From: Metallyticus violacea
Lineage: Eukaryota > Arthropoda > Insecta > Mantodea > Metallyticidae
NCBI GenBank assembly: GCA_030762175.1
Contig: CM060830.1
Coordinates: 47,250,501-47,314,500, forward strand
Reading direction: 5' to 3'
Length of the DNA stretch: 64,000 bases
The translations under genes and the position numbers were made by a program. The notes beneath the pieces are model-generated. The model saw only the letters and a program-made list of their open reading frames with translations. It was not told where the DNA came from and did no database searches. Positions 47,698 through 56,295 of this stretch are shown in pieces; position 1 is the stretch's first letter, and the number at the start of each line of letters is the position of its first letter.

Positions 47698-48203
47698 TTG
47701 ATTGATTGATTATTGCTTAAGGGCGCAAAACTGCTGCGGTCATTAGCGCCCAAACACATCAAGTACTATGTCAAAATATAAATAAATAAACAAAGAACGC
47801 AAATCCTGCACATAATGAACGGACAGTAGTACTTGTGCAATAATAATTATACCCAAAAACAAATAACTAGGGTATAAGGAGCCACAAAAATTAAAATGTT
47901 ACTAAATTACAGCCGCAAGTGCGGAAAAACACAAAAGTCCGGTAATGGACTAAAATCGTGCCAATAAAACCCCAAAGCAAACACAGGTCAATAAACAAAG
48001 ACCGGTAGCAAAATTATTCAGCAAAAGCTGAAAACAAACCAGTCTTAAAATTGATTAAAATGGTAATAATAAAACCACAAAACAAATAACAAGGGTAATG
48101 TGCAAAACAACAGTTAAAGACTGCTGACACGATTCAGCAAAAGCTGAAAAAACAACAGTCTTAAAAGAGTCAAAAAATGCCGTCAATGGTAAAAGATAAA
48201 AAC
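47698..48203 (-). promoter_or_regulatory. LINE 3' UTR with direct repeats and terminal recognition-type stem-loop
   Basis: 506 nt after the ORF2 stop. A roughly 116-bp unit is present twice: ATTCAGCAAAAGCTGAAAA starts at 48016 and again, slightly diverged, at 48132. Each copy holds the mini-hairpin CAGC-AAAA-GCTG. CCGCAAGTGCGG and AGTCC/GGACT hairpins also occur near 47910-47945. The RNA ends in a stem of GGGCGC (47721-47726) paired with GCGCCC (47746-47751), then AT-rich sequence and TTGA repeats at 47698-47711. Known biology: several LINE reverse transcriptases recognise a 3' hairpin of their own RNA. That this is such a site is inference, supported by the SINE-B tails and the tail-only insertion at 11855. 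Confidence 0.75.
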
Positions 48204-51200
48204 TCACACCTTGCTCCAAAAACCACAAACACGGATAAAACGGAGCACACGCTCAACAGCAACCACATCATCTGCGAGTAAGTCCTCAACAGAGGAAGGC
48301 AAACCTAAGCTATTTCTAAAAGCTGTCAGATGAAGACAATCAATTAAAATGTGACGCACTGTAAAGGGGTGGTCACAGTGAGGGCAAGCTGGAGCGGGTT
48401 GATCATTAAAAAGATGAGAGTGGCTAAAACGGCAATGCCCAATTCTAAGACGAGCTAAAATTACTTCTTCGCGACGAACAGCGCGAGAAGAAGTCGACCA
48501 GTTAAAAGGGGCGGGTTTACATTCACGGAGCTTATTATTTGGGAGTAATTCCCACTCCTCGCGCCAGCGCGAAAAAATGGCTCTACGTAATGAATGTATA
48601 AAATCCCCGAAATAAAAACGCTGCTCGTACTCAGCAGGGTCTAAAAGAGCGGATTTTGCTGCAACATCTGCGGCCTCGTTACCTGGGAGTCCGACGTGTC
48701 CAGGCACCCATAGCAGTGTTACCCTGACGCCAGCGTCGAAAAGGGTTAAAACTACATTCTGGACCATCTGTACAAGAGGGTGGTGATTGTACAGCTGTTT
48801 AAAACTTAAAATAGCACTCAAAGAGTCGGAACATATAACACTGTTCCCCAGCCCGTGATCAGAAATAAATAAAACCGCCCGATAGATAGCATAAAGCTCC
48901 GCCATAAAAATAGATGTTGCAACGTTAAGACCGTACGTAAAACTTGCCCCATTTAAAACAAAAGCACATCCTACACCTGTGTCACATTTAGAACCGTCCG
49001 TATAGATAAAATTCCAGCCATTAAACGAGGATTTGATCTCGCTAAAAGAACAACGAATAATATGTGCTGCGGTCGAAGATTTCGGACAGGACGTGAGCCC
49101 AAGATGAACGGGGGCCTCTGCTAAAATCCAGGGGGGAGAAGAAGTTTCCCCAGCTAAGAAAAAAGCAGGTAACTCCATGTCCAACGTCCGTAAAATCTCC
49201 CGAAAACGAAAGCCAGCGGGCTTAGGAGTAAAAGACCGAACAGCATAAAAAGGATCAAAAGACACATTAAAAAACGGCCCATTCGTGGGATGACGAGGTT
49301 GCGCAGCCAAGCGACAACCGTACGCAGCTAGTAAAACATCCCTACGATAAAACAACGGAGGTTCTCCAGACTCCGCACATAAACTCAACACAGGACTGGT
49401 GGGGAATGCTCCAATGCCAACACGGATACCCCGGTGATGAATCGGGTTCAGGCGGCGCAGAACAGAAGGCCGCGCAGAGCCATAAACAACACTGCCATAA
49501 TCCAATTTGGACCTGATAAGAGCGCGGTAAAAACGTAAAAGTATAGCCCGGTCAGCTCCCCAAGATGTGCCACTTAAAACACGTAAAATACAAAGAGAAC
49601 GTTGACACTTGCCTCTGAGTTGCGCTATATGCGATGACCAGCATAATTTCCTATCAAACACCAAGCCAAGGAACCGAACTTCGTCTGCGAAAGAGAGTGC
49701 GTCTGGGCCAAGATGGAGCGAAGGTGGAAGATACTCCTTGTGGCGCCAGAAGTTCATGCAGACGGTCTTCTCTGCGGAGAAACGGAACCCGTGAGAAACA
49801 CTCCAAGCGTGAAGGCGGTCGAGACAGCATTGGAGGCGGCGTTCCAAGAGACAGGTTCTCCGAGAGGAAAGATAGATGGCAAAATCGTCCACAAATAACG
49901 ACGATTGTATTCCTGGTTGTAAACACTCGGTGATAGAGTTAATCGCAATGGCAAATAGTGTGCAACTAAGTACCGAGCCCTGAGGTACGCCGTTCTCTTG
50001 AATAAAATTAGATGATAAAACTGATCCCACGCGAACATTAAAAACCCGGTCTTTCATAAATTCCTGAATAAAAACAGACATACGCCCACGTATGTTCCAA
50101 TCGTGAAGCGTTCGGAGGATACCGCCTCTCCAGCAAGTATCGTACGCTTTCTCCAGGTCAAAAAATACGGCAACCGTTTGACACTTGCGCACAAAACCGT
50201 CCATTACATGGGTAGTTAAAGACACCAGATGGTCGACTGAGGAACGATGACGCCGGAAACCACACTGGGCGTTCGTTAATAATTGCCTCGACTCCAACCA
50301 CCACATGAGCCGTCCGTTAATCATTCGTTCCAACACCTTGCAAACGCAGCTGGTGAGGGAAATCGGACGGTAGCTGGAAGGAAGATGTGGGTCCTTTCCA
50401 GGCTTAGGTATGGGAATGACGGTAGCCAATCGCCAAGCGCGAGGAAATGTGCCGTTACACCAAATAAAATTAAAAGTTCGTAATAAAAATGCTTTGCCTT
50501 CTGCTGGTAAATGCTGCAACATGGCAACATGAATGTCATCAGGTCCCGGTGCGCAATGTCGAGAGGTAGAAAGGGCATGCTCCAGTTCCCTGGCGGTAAA
50601 AGGAACGTTGTAGCTCTCCTGATGGTCGGAGGCAAACGAGAAACCTTTCATCTCAACCTGCTCCCTTAATGCGCGAAATGTAGCCGGGTAATTGGCAGAA
50701 CTAGAAACATCAGCGAAGGTTCGCCCTAAAACATTGGCGACGTCAATCGGAGTGGTGAGCACTCGATTTAAAATCCTAAGACCGGGTATAGGTGTAAACC
50801 TTGGTTTGCCAGCAACGCGGCGTAGCCGTTCCCAAACTACGGATGAAGGCGTTGTGCGGTTAAAAGAAGAGGTAAAAGAAATCCAAGAGGCCTTTTTGCT
50901 ATCCTTAATGACTCGGCGGCATTTGGCGCGAAGTTGTTTGTAGCAAATCATATTTGCTGAAGTAGGGTGGCGACGAAAAACTCGGAGAGCACCTCGGCGT
51001 GCACGCAATGCATCCCGGCATTCATCGTTCCACCAAGGAACCGGTAAGCGTCTGGGGTGACAAGACGACCTGGGAATAGCCTTAACTGCGGCTGTTATGA
51101 TGACAGTACGGAGGTGCTCGATCGCGACGTCGATAGATGGAAAGTCACACCCTGAAAATTCGGCCAAAGATCGATAGAGAGTCCAATTCGCCTTATCAAG

Positions 51201-51893
51201 GAGCCATTTTGGCGTGCGCTGTGAATGTGCGTTCGGAGAGAGTACATGGATCTGACACGGAAAGTGATCACTGGAATATGTGTCGGAGAGGACGTTCCAG
51301 GTGAAATGTACAGCAAGTGAGGCAGAACAAATGGATAAGTCCAAGTGCGATAAGCTATGAGTGCTGTCAGAGAGAAAAGTAGGTTGACCAGTGTTGAGAA
51401 GTATAAGATTGTGATTCAGCAAAAAGTCAGCTAAGAGGTTACCTCTTGCACACTCCGTGGCGGAACCCCAAAGGGGGTGGTGTGCATTGAAATCCCCCAA
51501 AAGAAGAACAGGGGGTGGTAGCTGAGACAAAAGATCGTCCAGGTCAACTGTGGTGATAGTGCCGGACGGAGGTAAATAAACATTGCAGACTGAAAAACTA
51601 AGGCCAGAAAAGTGAACGGTAGCTGCAGCAGCTTGTAAAGGAGTCTGGAGCTGTAATGAGGTGCTGTACACGTCGTTACGAATTAAAAGTAAAACTCCGC
51701 CGTGAGCGGGAGTGCCATCTTCGGGAGGGAGATCAAATCTCACCGAAGAGTAACGACGTAAATTAAAAGAATCACTTGGGCGAAGCTTAGTCTCTTGGAG
51801 ACACACAAGCAAAGGGTCAGTAGAACGTAAAATTAATTCGAGGTCAGGTCTTCGACTACGGAGACCACGCACATTCCACGAAAGGATAGCCAT
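48204..51893 (-). CDS. LINE ORF2: endonuclease / reverse transcriptase / RNase H polyprotein (1229 aa)
   Basis: Catalytic protein of the LINE. Residues 1-220 form an APE-type endonuclease that nicks the target: N7 in SWNVRG, E34 in QET, Y106 in NVY, D134 and N136 in GDFNAHH, D185 in SHLDL, and D209/H210 in SSDH are all present. The reverse transcriptase spans about 440-760, with the first catalytic Asp at D579 in FFDLEKAYD, GVPQGS at 635-640 and the FVDD box at 667-670. The RNase H domain spans about 955-1085, with D966 in YTDGS, E999 in MAEL, D1023 in CSDS, H1066 in VPGHVG and D1076 in GNEAAD. A terminal CCHC motif follows: C1170-x2-C1173-x7-H1181-x4-C1186. No stop, frameshift or missing catalytic residue was seen, so the enzyme is predicted functional. 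The start MAILSWNVRG fits the usual beginning of LINE endonucleases. Confidence 0.96.
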   Translation of the reverse strand: MAILSWNVRGLRSRRPDLELILRSTDPLLVCLQETKLRPSDSFNLRRYSSVRFDLPPEDGTPAHGGVLLLIRNDVYSTSLQLQTPLQAAAATVHFSGLSFSVCNVYLPPSGTITTVDLDDLLSQLPPPVLLLGDFNAHHPLWGSATECARGNLLADFLLNHNLILLNTGQPTFLSDSTHSLSHLDLSICSASLAVHFTWNVLSDTYSSDHFPCQIHVLSPNAHSQRTPKWLLDKANWTLYRSLAEFSGCDFPSIDVAIEHLRTVIITAAVKAIPRSSCHPRRLPVPWWNDECRDALRARRGALRVFRRHPTSANMICYKQLRAKCRRVIKDSKKASWISFTSSFNRTTPSSVVWERLRRVAGKPRFTPIPGLRILNRVLTTPIDVANVLGRTFADVSSSANYPATFRALREQVEMKGFSFASDHQESYNVPFTARELEHALSTSRHCAPGPDDIHVAMLQHLPAEGKAFLLRTFNFIWCNGTFPRAWRLATVIPIPKPGKDPHLPSSYRPISLTSCVCKVLERMINGRLMWWLESRQLLTNAQCGFRRHRSSVDHLVSLTTHVMDGFVRKCQTVAVFFDLEKAYDTCWRGGILRTLHDWNIRGRMSVFIQEFMKDRVFNVRVGSVLSSNFIQENGVPQGSVLSCTLFAIAINSITECLQPGIQSSLFVDDFAIYLSSRRTCLLERRLQCCLDRLHAWSVSHGFRFSAEKTVCMNFWRHKEYLPPSLHLGPDALSFADEVRFLGLVFDRKLCWSSHIAQLRGKCQRSLCILRVLSGTSWGADRAILLRFYRALIRSKLDYGSVVYGSARPSVLRRLNPIHHRGIRVGIGAFPTSPVLSLCAESGEPPLFYRRDVLLAAYGCRLAAQPRHPTNGPFFNVSFDPFYAVRSFTPKPAGFRFREILRTLDMELPAFFLAGETSSPPWILAEAPVHLGLTSCPKSSTAAHIIRCSFSEIKSSFNGWNFIYTDGSKCDTGVGCAFVLNGASFTYGLNVATSIFMAELYAIYRAVLFISDHGLGNSVICSDSLSAILSFKQLYNHHPLVQMVQNVVLTLFDAGVRVTLLWVPGHVGLPGNEAADVAAKSALLDPAEYEQRFYFGDFIHSLRRAIFSRWREEWELLPNNKLRECKPAPFNWSTSSRAVRREEVILARLRIGHCRFSHSHLFNDQPAPACPHCDHPFTVRHILIDCLHLTAFRNSLGLPSSVEDLLADDVVAVERVLRFIRVCGFWSKV

Positions 51894-51931
51894 TGTTAAA
51901 ATTATATAAAATGAATAAAAAATGTACCACC

Positions 51932-53212
51932 TTACTTTTTGGACGGTGCAGGGCGGAACAAACGTCCTTTTTTCAGTCGCGTGGGACTCGGTGGTTTTGA
52001 AGGAGCAGGCACATCCTGCTCCATCACTTCCTCAGAGGGAGGGCTCTCCCGCTGAGAAGCATCCACCGATTCCAACGCCTGGAATCGGTTGGATGTAGAT
52101 ATAGGCGGCGACGGCGACCGCCTAGCGGGTTTGCTCCCATCATGGGAGCGTGACCTCCGAGGAGGAGAAGGGCTCTTTTTCTGCTCTACCGGAGTTGACG
52201 ACTTTAAAAAATCCGTACGGGTAAAACTCGTCCTGAACTTAATATCAGGGGCATTAAAAACAACCGCTTTGGGCTTCACGGTAGAGCGCTTTGGAGAACT
52301 AGGAGTAGTTTGGACCCGTGTAAACACAAGATCGCAGGTCTGCGTACTGCTATCGCACTTCTTGGGCGCAAAAGAAGCTGCTGCGCTGTAGGTGCCGGTC
52401 TTAGGCACGACAGGTTGGCGAGACTGGAATCGCTTCCGGGCTTCAGTAAAGGAGAGTTTTTCCTTCACCCGGATCTCCTGTATACAGCGCTCCTCTCGAA
52501 AACGAGGGCAATCGCGGGACGAGGCTGGATGTTCGCCGCGGCAGTTGACGCAGACAGGAGCGGATGGGCATGCTCCCTCGTGACTTGCTTGACCGCAGGT
52601 TGCACAGATGGAAACGGCAGTTTTACATGACATGCGAGTGTGTCCAAAACGCTGACACTGGAAACATCGCAACGGGCTCGGGATATACGGGCGCACTTCT
52701 ATCACCTCGTAGCCCGCCTTGATCCTCTGCGGCAAATCGACCCTGTCGAATGTGAGGAAAAGAGTCCGGGTCGGCTGTAATTCCCCCTCTTTCCTTGCCT
52801 GCACACGATATACTGAGGTGACCCCTTGGTCTTCCAGACAGCTCTGGATTTCCGGGTCGGACATTCCGTCTAGAACATTTGTGGTGACAACTCCTCGCGA
52901 CGAATTCATGGTCTTATGTTTCTCGACACGGACGGGATATCCGTGGAGTAGCGTCGCCTTGAGCAACGAGTTGCTTTGAGACAGGCCTTGTGTCTCCACC
53001 AAAAGTGATCCGTTGCGTAGACGGGTACAGGACTTAACGGGTCCAGCTATGGCATCAATGCCCTTCTGAATTTTAAATGGATTAACGGTCGTAAATGACT
53101 GACTCTCTTCAGTTCGACTAATGACCAAGTAACGAGGGAAAGACTTCTCGATTACTTCTTTTACGTCAACTCTTTTGCGTTTAAAATGTAAAGGATTATT
53201 TTCCAGTACCAT
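51932..53212 (-). CDS. LINE ORF1: gag-like zinc-knuckle nucleic-acid-binding protein (426 aa)
   Basis: First ORF of the intact LINE. In this family ORF1 coats the element RNA and forms the ribonucleoprotein. Three zinc knuckles are visible: C183-x2-C186-x4-H191-x4-C196, C203-x2-C206-x4-H211-x3-C215, and C221-x2-C224-x3-H228-x6-C235. They follow a segment ending RPYIPSPLRCFQCQRFGH, typical of Jockey/I-type gag proteins. The first 180 residues are a mixed alpha/beta-looking region without a motif I can name. Residues 340-426 are basic and Ser/Pro-rich, with RRSRS and RRSPSPP, likely disordered. The start ATG lies 6 nt after a five-codon upstream ORF (53233-53219). ORF2 begins 38 nt downstream in a different frame, so its translation needs reinitiation or another non-standard route (inference). 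Confidence 0.93.
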   Translation of the reverse strand: MVLENNPLHFKRKRVDVKEVIEKSFPRYLVISRTEESQSFTTVNPFKIQKGIDAIAGPVKSCTRLRNGSLLVETQGLSQSNSLLKATLLHGYPVRVEKHKTMNSSRGVVTTNVLDGMSDPEIQSCLEDQGVTSVYRVQARKEGELQPTRTLFLTFDRVDLPQRIKAGYEVIEVRPYIPSPLRCFQCQRFGHTRMSCKTAVSICATCGQASHEGACPSAPVCVNCRGEHPASSRDCPRFREERCIQEIRVKEKLSFTEARKRFQSRQPVVPKTGTYSAAASFAPKKCDSSTQTCDLVFTRVQTTPSSPKRSTVKPKAVVFNAPDIKFRTSFTRTDFLKSSTPVEQKKSPSPPRRSRSHDGSKPARRSPSPPISTSNRFQALESVDASQRESPPSEEVMEQDVPAPSKPPSPTRLKKGRLFRPAPSKK

Positions 53213-53654
53213 AGCGATTTATTCCTCCACCATTGCAACCGTCTCCGATGGCGGGCTGCTTCCTGGGCGCCACCCCGGCTTAGGTTACTGGCTCTGGCCT
53301 GAACAAAGTAACCTCAGGGTCACACCTTCCTGTGGGCTGACGAAGGGACCCAATCGCCTGCAGGAAGACTACAGCTCATGCAATGGCCCTTCCCCGGGCC
53401 TGGCCTTTACCAGGGGATACGCTCCCGTCCTACATGATAACCCTGTGCTGGGAGTTACGCCGTTACCCAGTCACATTTTACCGCGTCAAACACGGGGGCA
53501 CCCATCAGACAAAGAACAGGGAAGTAGGACTAATAAAACAATAAAAGAGGCGAAATAAAAAGGAGTCAAACGCGCTGAGCGCGGACCTGAGGGAGCAGCT
53601 CGGGTGCCTCGGGGTCGCTACGCCCCGTACCCAATAAATTGGGCCCCTGAGGGG
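53213..53654 (-). promoter_or_regulatory. LINE 5' UTR, hairpin-rich, with several upstream ATGs
   Basis: 442 nt of GC-rich leader before ORF1. At the extreme 5' end of the RNA, several perfect hairpins follow one another: CCCCTGAGGGG (53644-53654), CCCAATAAATTGGG (53630-53643), CGGGG/CCCCG around an 8-nt loop (53610-53627) and CGCGC-TGA-GCGCG (53571-53583). The leader also has at least five upstream ATGs. Two are immediate start-stops (ATG-TGA near 53475, ATG-TAG near 53437), one is a 5-codon ORF ending 6 nt before ORF1, and two are longer short ORFs. LINEs of this type usually carry an internal promoter; I see no named promoter motif, so a promoter here is inference. Confidence 0.7.
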
Positions 53655-53666
53655 CCCTGATATCAA
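53655..53666. repeat. Target-site duplication of the LINE, 5' side
   Basis: CCCTGATATCAA, identical to 47686-47697. It directly follows the 5'-terminal CCCCTGAGGGG hairpin, showing that the element is not 5'-truncated. Confidence 0.93.
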
Positions 53667-53799
53667 GGAGTCCCTCCCCACTAAGGAGTCTGAGGCCCTC
53701 AAAAGAACCGCTTAGTTATCACAGTCTGGGAGAGAAGCCTTTTCAAACCGCAAGTTACTGTCACTACGCACCAGCTCATCTCTTGGACATTTTCCATCC

Positions 53800-54200
53800 T
53801 ATAACAGAACCAACTGGTGAAATGAGACGAACATAGGAATGAAAGATTCATCACAAATCAACCTGAAGCTCAGTAGCTTAGCGTTTATGTATGGGCTGGA
53901 ATAATTAATCATCCATTTTATTTTATCTGAAACACTGACAGGAATATTGTATTGTCACTTTTTAACAGATCATTCAAATATTATGTTGAAAGAAGTTTCA
54001 CTAAATTCAATATGCTACATGTGTTTCTACATGATAGAGCCCCACCTCATTTTTCTCGAGCTGCTAGAGCAATTTTAGGCCAAGCAATTTCCACAAAATG
54101 GAGGGGTCGTACAGAAAACCTATGCTAAAATCTTCATCAGCACATTGTTCTAAATGTTAGCAGATTCTACAAATATCTGAAATTTGGAAACAGTACTCTA
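53800..54200 (+). pseudogene. DDE transposase remnant
   Basis: The plus strand from about 53895 reads, in shifting frames, YGLE..LIIHFILSETLTG. From about 54010 it reads NMLHVFLHDRAPPHFSRAAR and AILGQAISTKWRGR. The HDRAPPHFSR block is the second catalytic Asp region, and the KWRGR block follows it in this subfamily. The third catalytic region is missing. It lies just 3' of the LINE insertion point. Confidence 0.7.
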
Positions 54201-55980
54201 GCCCATGGTGCGTCGCTACAAAGTCTGTATTGCATCTAGTGGTGTTCATTATGAACACGTTTGTACTCTATGGGAGGTAAAACAAGTAAGTTTAGCTAAA
54301 AAAAAAAAAATGAACGAACTATACAAAATTGGTTATATTTTACACGAACTTTTTTTTATCCTATGTCAATTTCTCAGCGATTTCTCACGGTTAAGTATAA
54401 ACATGCAAGTATATTTTTGATAGGTCGTGGTAAAATATGGTCTAAATTTTTATTTAAACGTAAATATATATACATACATATATACATTACTACAAAAATA
54501 GAGAATATCTAGTTGAGGGAAGTGAATAATGAGATGAGGTTTAGTGGAAAGCAAGATCAGAGTTTCTGGAAATGTTTGTCCAACTTGGTCCAAGCAGGAA
54601 GTCCGACTAAATTGTTGAAATCAGCCTATGATATCAAATGGGGCAAACCATGCGGACGAAACCCAAGAGCTCTCTTCTCAGCATGCATTTAACATTCAAA
54701 GCAATCATTGTAGAGATCTGTGTTTGCAAACGCTCTTTCCTTTTGTGCTAGTAAATGGTTCCATTTAAGAGACCTCATAGCTGTAACTAGCGGGGGCGAG
54801 AGGGCTGTGTGAATAATATAATGTGCAAACAGTTGAGGAGCCATCTCTGCTGGAAGATAGATTCCTCAAGTGTGGTCCAGCACAATATGCCGGGTGCATA
54901 GTTTATACACTACAAACAGAGTGGGCAGCGTCTCAAGTCTAGGGGCGCTGGATTCCTGAACAAAACAACCGGCGGCAAAGGGGGGGAAAAAAAAGGAACA
55001 ACGCAAACCAACACAAAGTTATGTTTAGTTCCAGCAAGGAGGAGAGATTAACAATGGAAGCAGACATTTAATTATGCTGCAAGTACCGTCTCGAGCGACA
55101 TGGCGAAGCAAGCATGCCGAGAGAGACTCCCAACAACATAAGCACTGCTTGAGAATGGGGTTGCTATAGTGTATTTTGTAAGGTATGTACAGGGTGTTTC
55201 AAAATCACTGCCTTCATTTTAAATGGATTTAATTCCAAACTTATCAACAGTATGCTACGCAGCAATAGAATGCTAAATGGAGTAAAGTTGGGTAAACGTT
55301 TAATTGATTCACACAAGCTTCTGCAAAATAATTTTAGATCTACCGACAGCTTTGCCCGATCAGAGGAAGAATGAATACAGAATGAAGGGAATATAGTAGA
55401 AATAACATTAAAGAATTGGTTCAATATTAGTAAGGATAAAGTAATATGACTAAGGAATGTTGATGGAAATTTTGGGTCACAGATCTATTTTCGGATTTAT
55501 GCTTAGTATAAAACAAGATAGTTTGCATATTAAACCAAAATATAGTTTTTGTGTGTTTGCAGTTTTTAAATGGATTTAAATGGTCATTTTAATTTGGCAG
55601 CCCGACTGCCACACTCCCTTTTCCACTGCTTTTTGGGTAAAAATCAATTCTTGGTTTTATGCACAATATGAAACTATATAATTTGAAGATTACGCGCATT
55701 ACAATTTAAATATGGCCACCACGATGTTACACAATACAGACTCGTCTTTTTTGTCATTTGCAGTAACTTGCCTATTTTTAATTTTAGGTGCACTTTTCTT
55801 AAAATCTATATAACATAGAGCTATGTATTTTTGTGTATGTGCAAAACACATTGCTGTATATAGATAGTGAAAGTTTTTAGGAGCATGAATAAGAGTTCTA
55901 AACAAAATAATTTTAATTTTGTATAAAATAATTACACTATATAAGAATATTTTCTAAAGTTAAAACTTTGCTTTAAATGA
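54201..55980. other. Intergenic sequence with a lone TIR-like motif
   Basis: TACAGGGTGTTTCAAAATC at about 55189 resembles TIR-element ends, but no partner was found. Otherwise nothing. Confidence 0.4.
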
Positions 55981-56043
55981 AAGGATTTTTTTAATGGAAT
56001 GTTCCTGGCCTAAATTTAGGGTACCTCCCAGGCATTTGTCATG
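55981..56043 (-). mobile_element. SINE-A core fragment
   Basis: Contains TAAATTTAGGGTACCTCCCA and GGCATTTG (minus-strand core). Both head and tail are lacking. It is a small relic. Confidence 0.8.
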
Positions 56044-56172
56044 CCATTCCAACTCAATTTTATAGTTACTTTATAGGCTGTCAATAAAATAGCAACGGAT
56101 TAACAATATAAGTGATGACTGCACAAACGTGTAGATTGTTTTATCATTTGATGTGTACATCGACGTTGATGG

Positions 56173-56295
56173 TTGATTTGTATTATTTAAGGACGCTTTT
56201 TAACATCTCAGGTCATTAGCGTTCCATTCAATTCAGGGCTTCAAACGGCCGATTAGTTTTGCTCAGAGGCCTCTTCTTTCAGGCTTGAGGTTCTA
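56173..56295 (-). mobile_element. SINE-B, 5'-truncated copy
   Basis: Only the last about 120 nt: tail stem-loop (GGACGC...GCGTTCC on the plus strand) and GAAGAGGCCTCTGAGCAAAA. The tRNA-like head and upstream body are missing, which is what premature stop of reverse transcription would leave. Confidence 0.88.

Larger units (their letters stand above)
47698..53654 (-). mobile_element. Full-length non-LTR retrotransposon (LINE) with RNase H, I-superfamily-like
   Basis: A complete LINE lies on the minus strand. The 12-bp duplication CCCTGATATCAA occurs immediately outside both ends (47686-47697 and 53655-53666), so both ends are defined. In sense order it has a 442-nt GC-rich 5' UTR, ORF1, a 38-nt gap, ORF2, a 506-nt 3' UTR with internal direct repeats and small hairpins, and a terminal stem-loop followed by TTGA repeats (read on the + strand). 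The element is visibly richer in G+C and CpG than its surroundings. Known biology: such elements insert by target-primed reverse transcription using the ORF2 endonuclease and RT. Endonuclease, RT, RNase H and a CCHC end are typical of the I superfamily; the exact clade needs a tree. Intact ORFs and a perfect duplication imply a recent, possibly active copy. Confidence 0.95.

Noticed and set aside
49609..49933. Several plus-strand open frames within 49.6-53.6 kb, up to 127 aa
   Set aside because: They lie antisense to the intact LINE ORFs or its 5' UTR and have no independent motifs.
55189..55210. TIR-like end CAGGGTGTTTCAAAA
   Set aside because: No inverted partner found within several kb and no transposase nearby in matching orientation.
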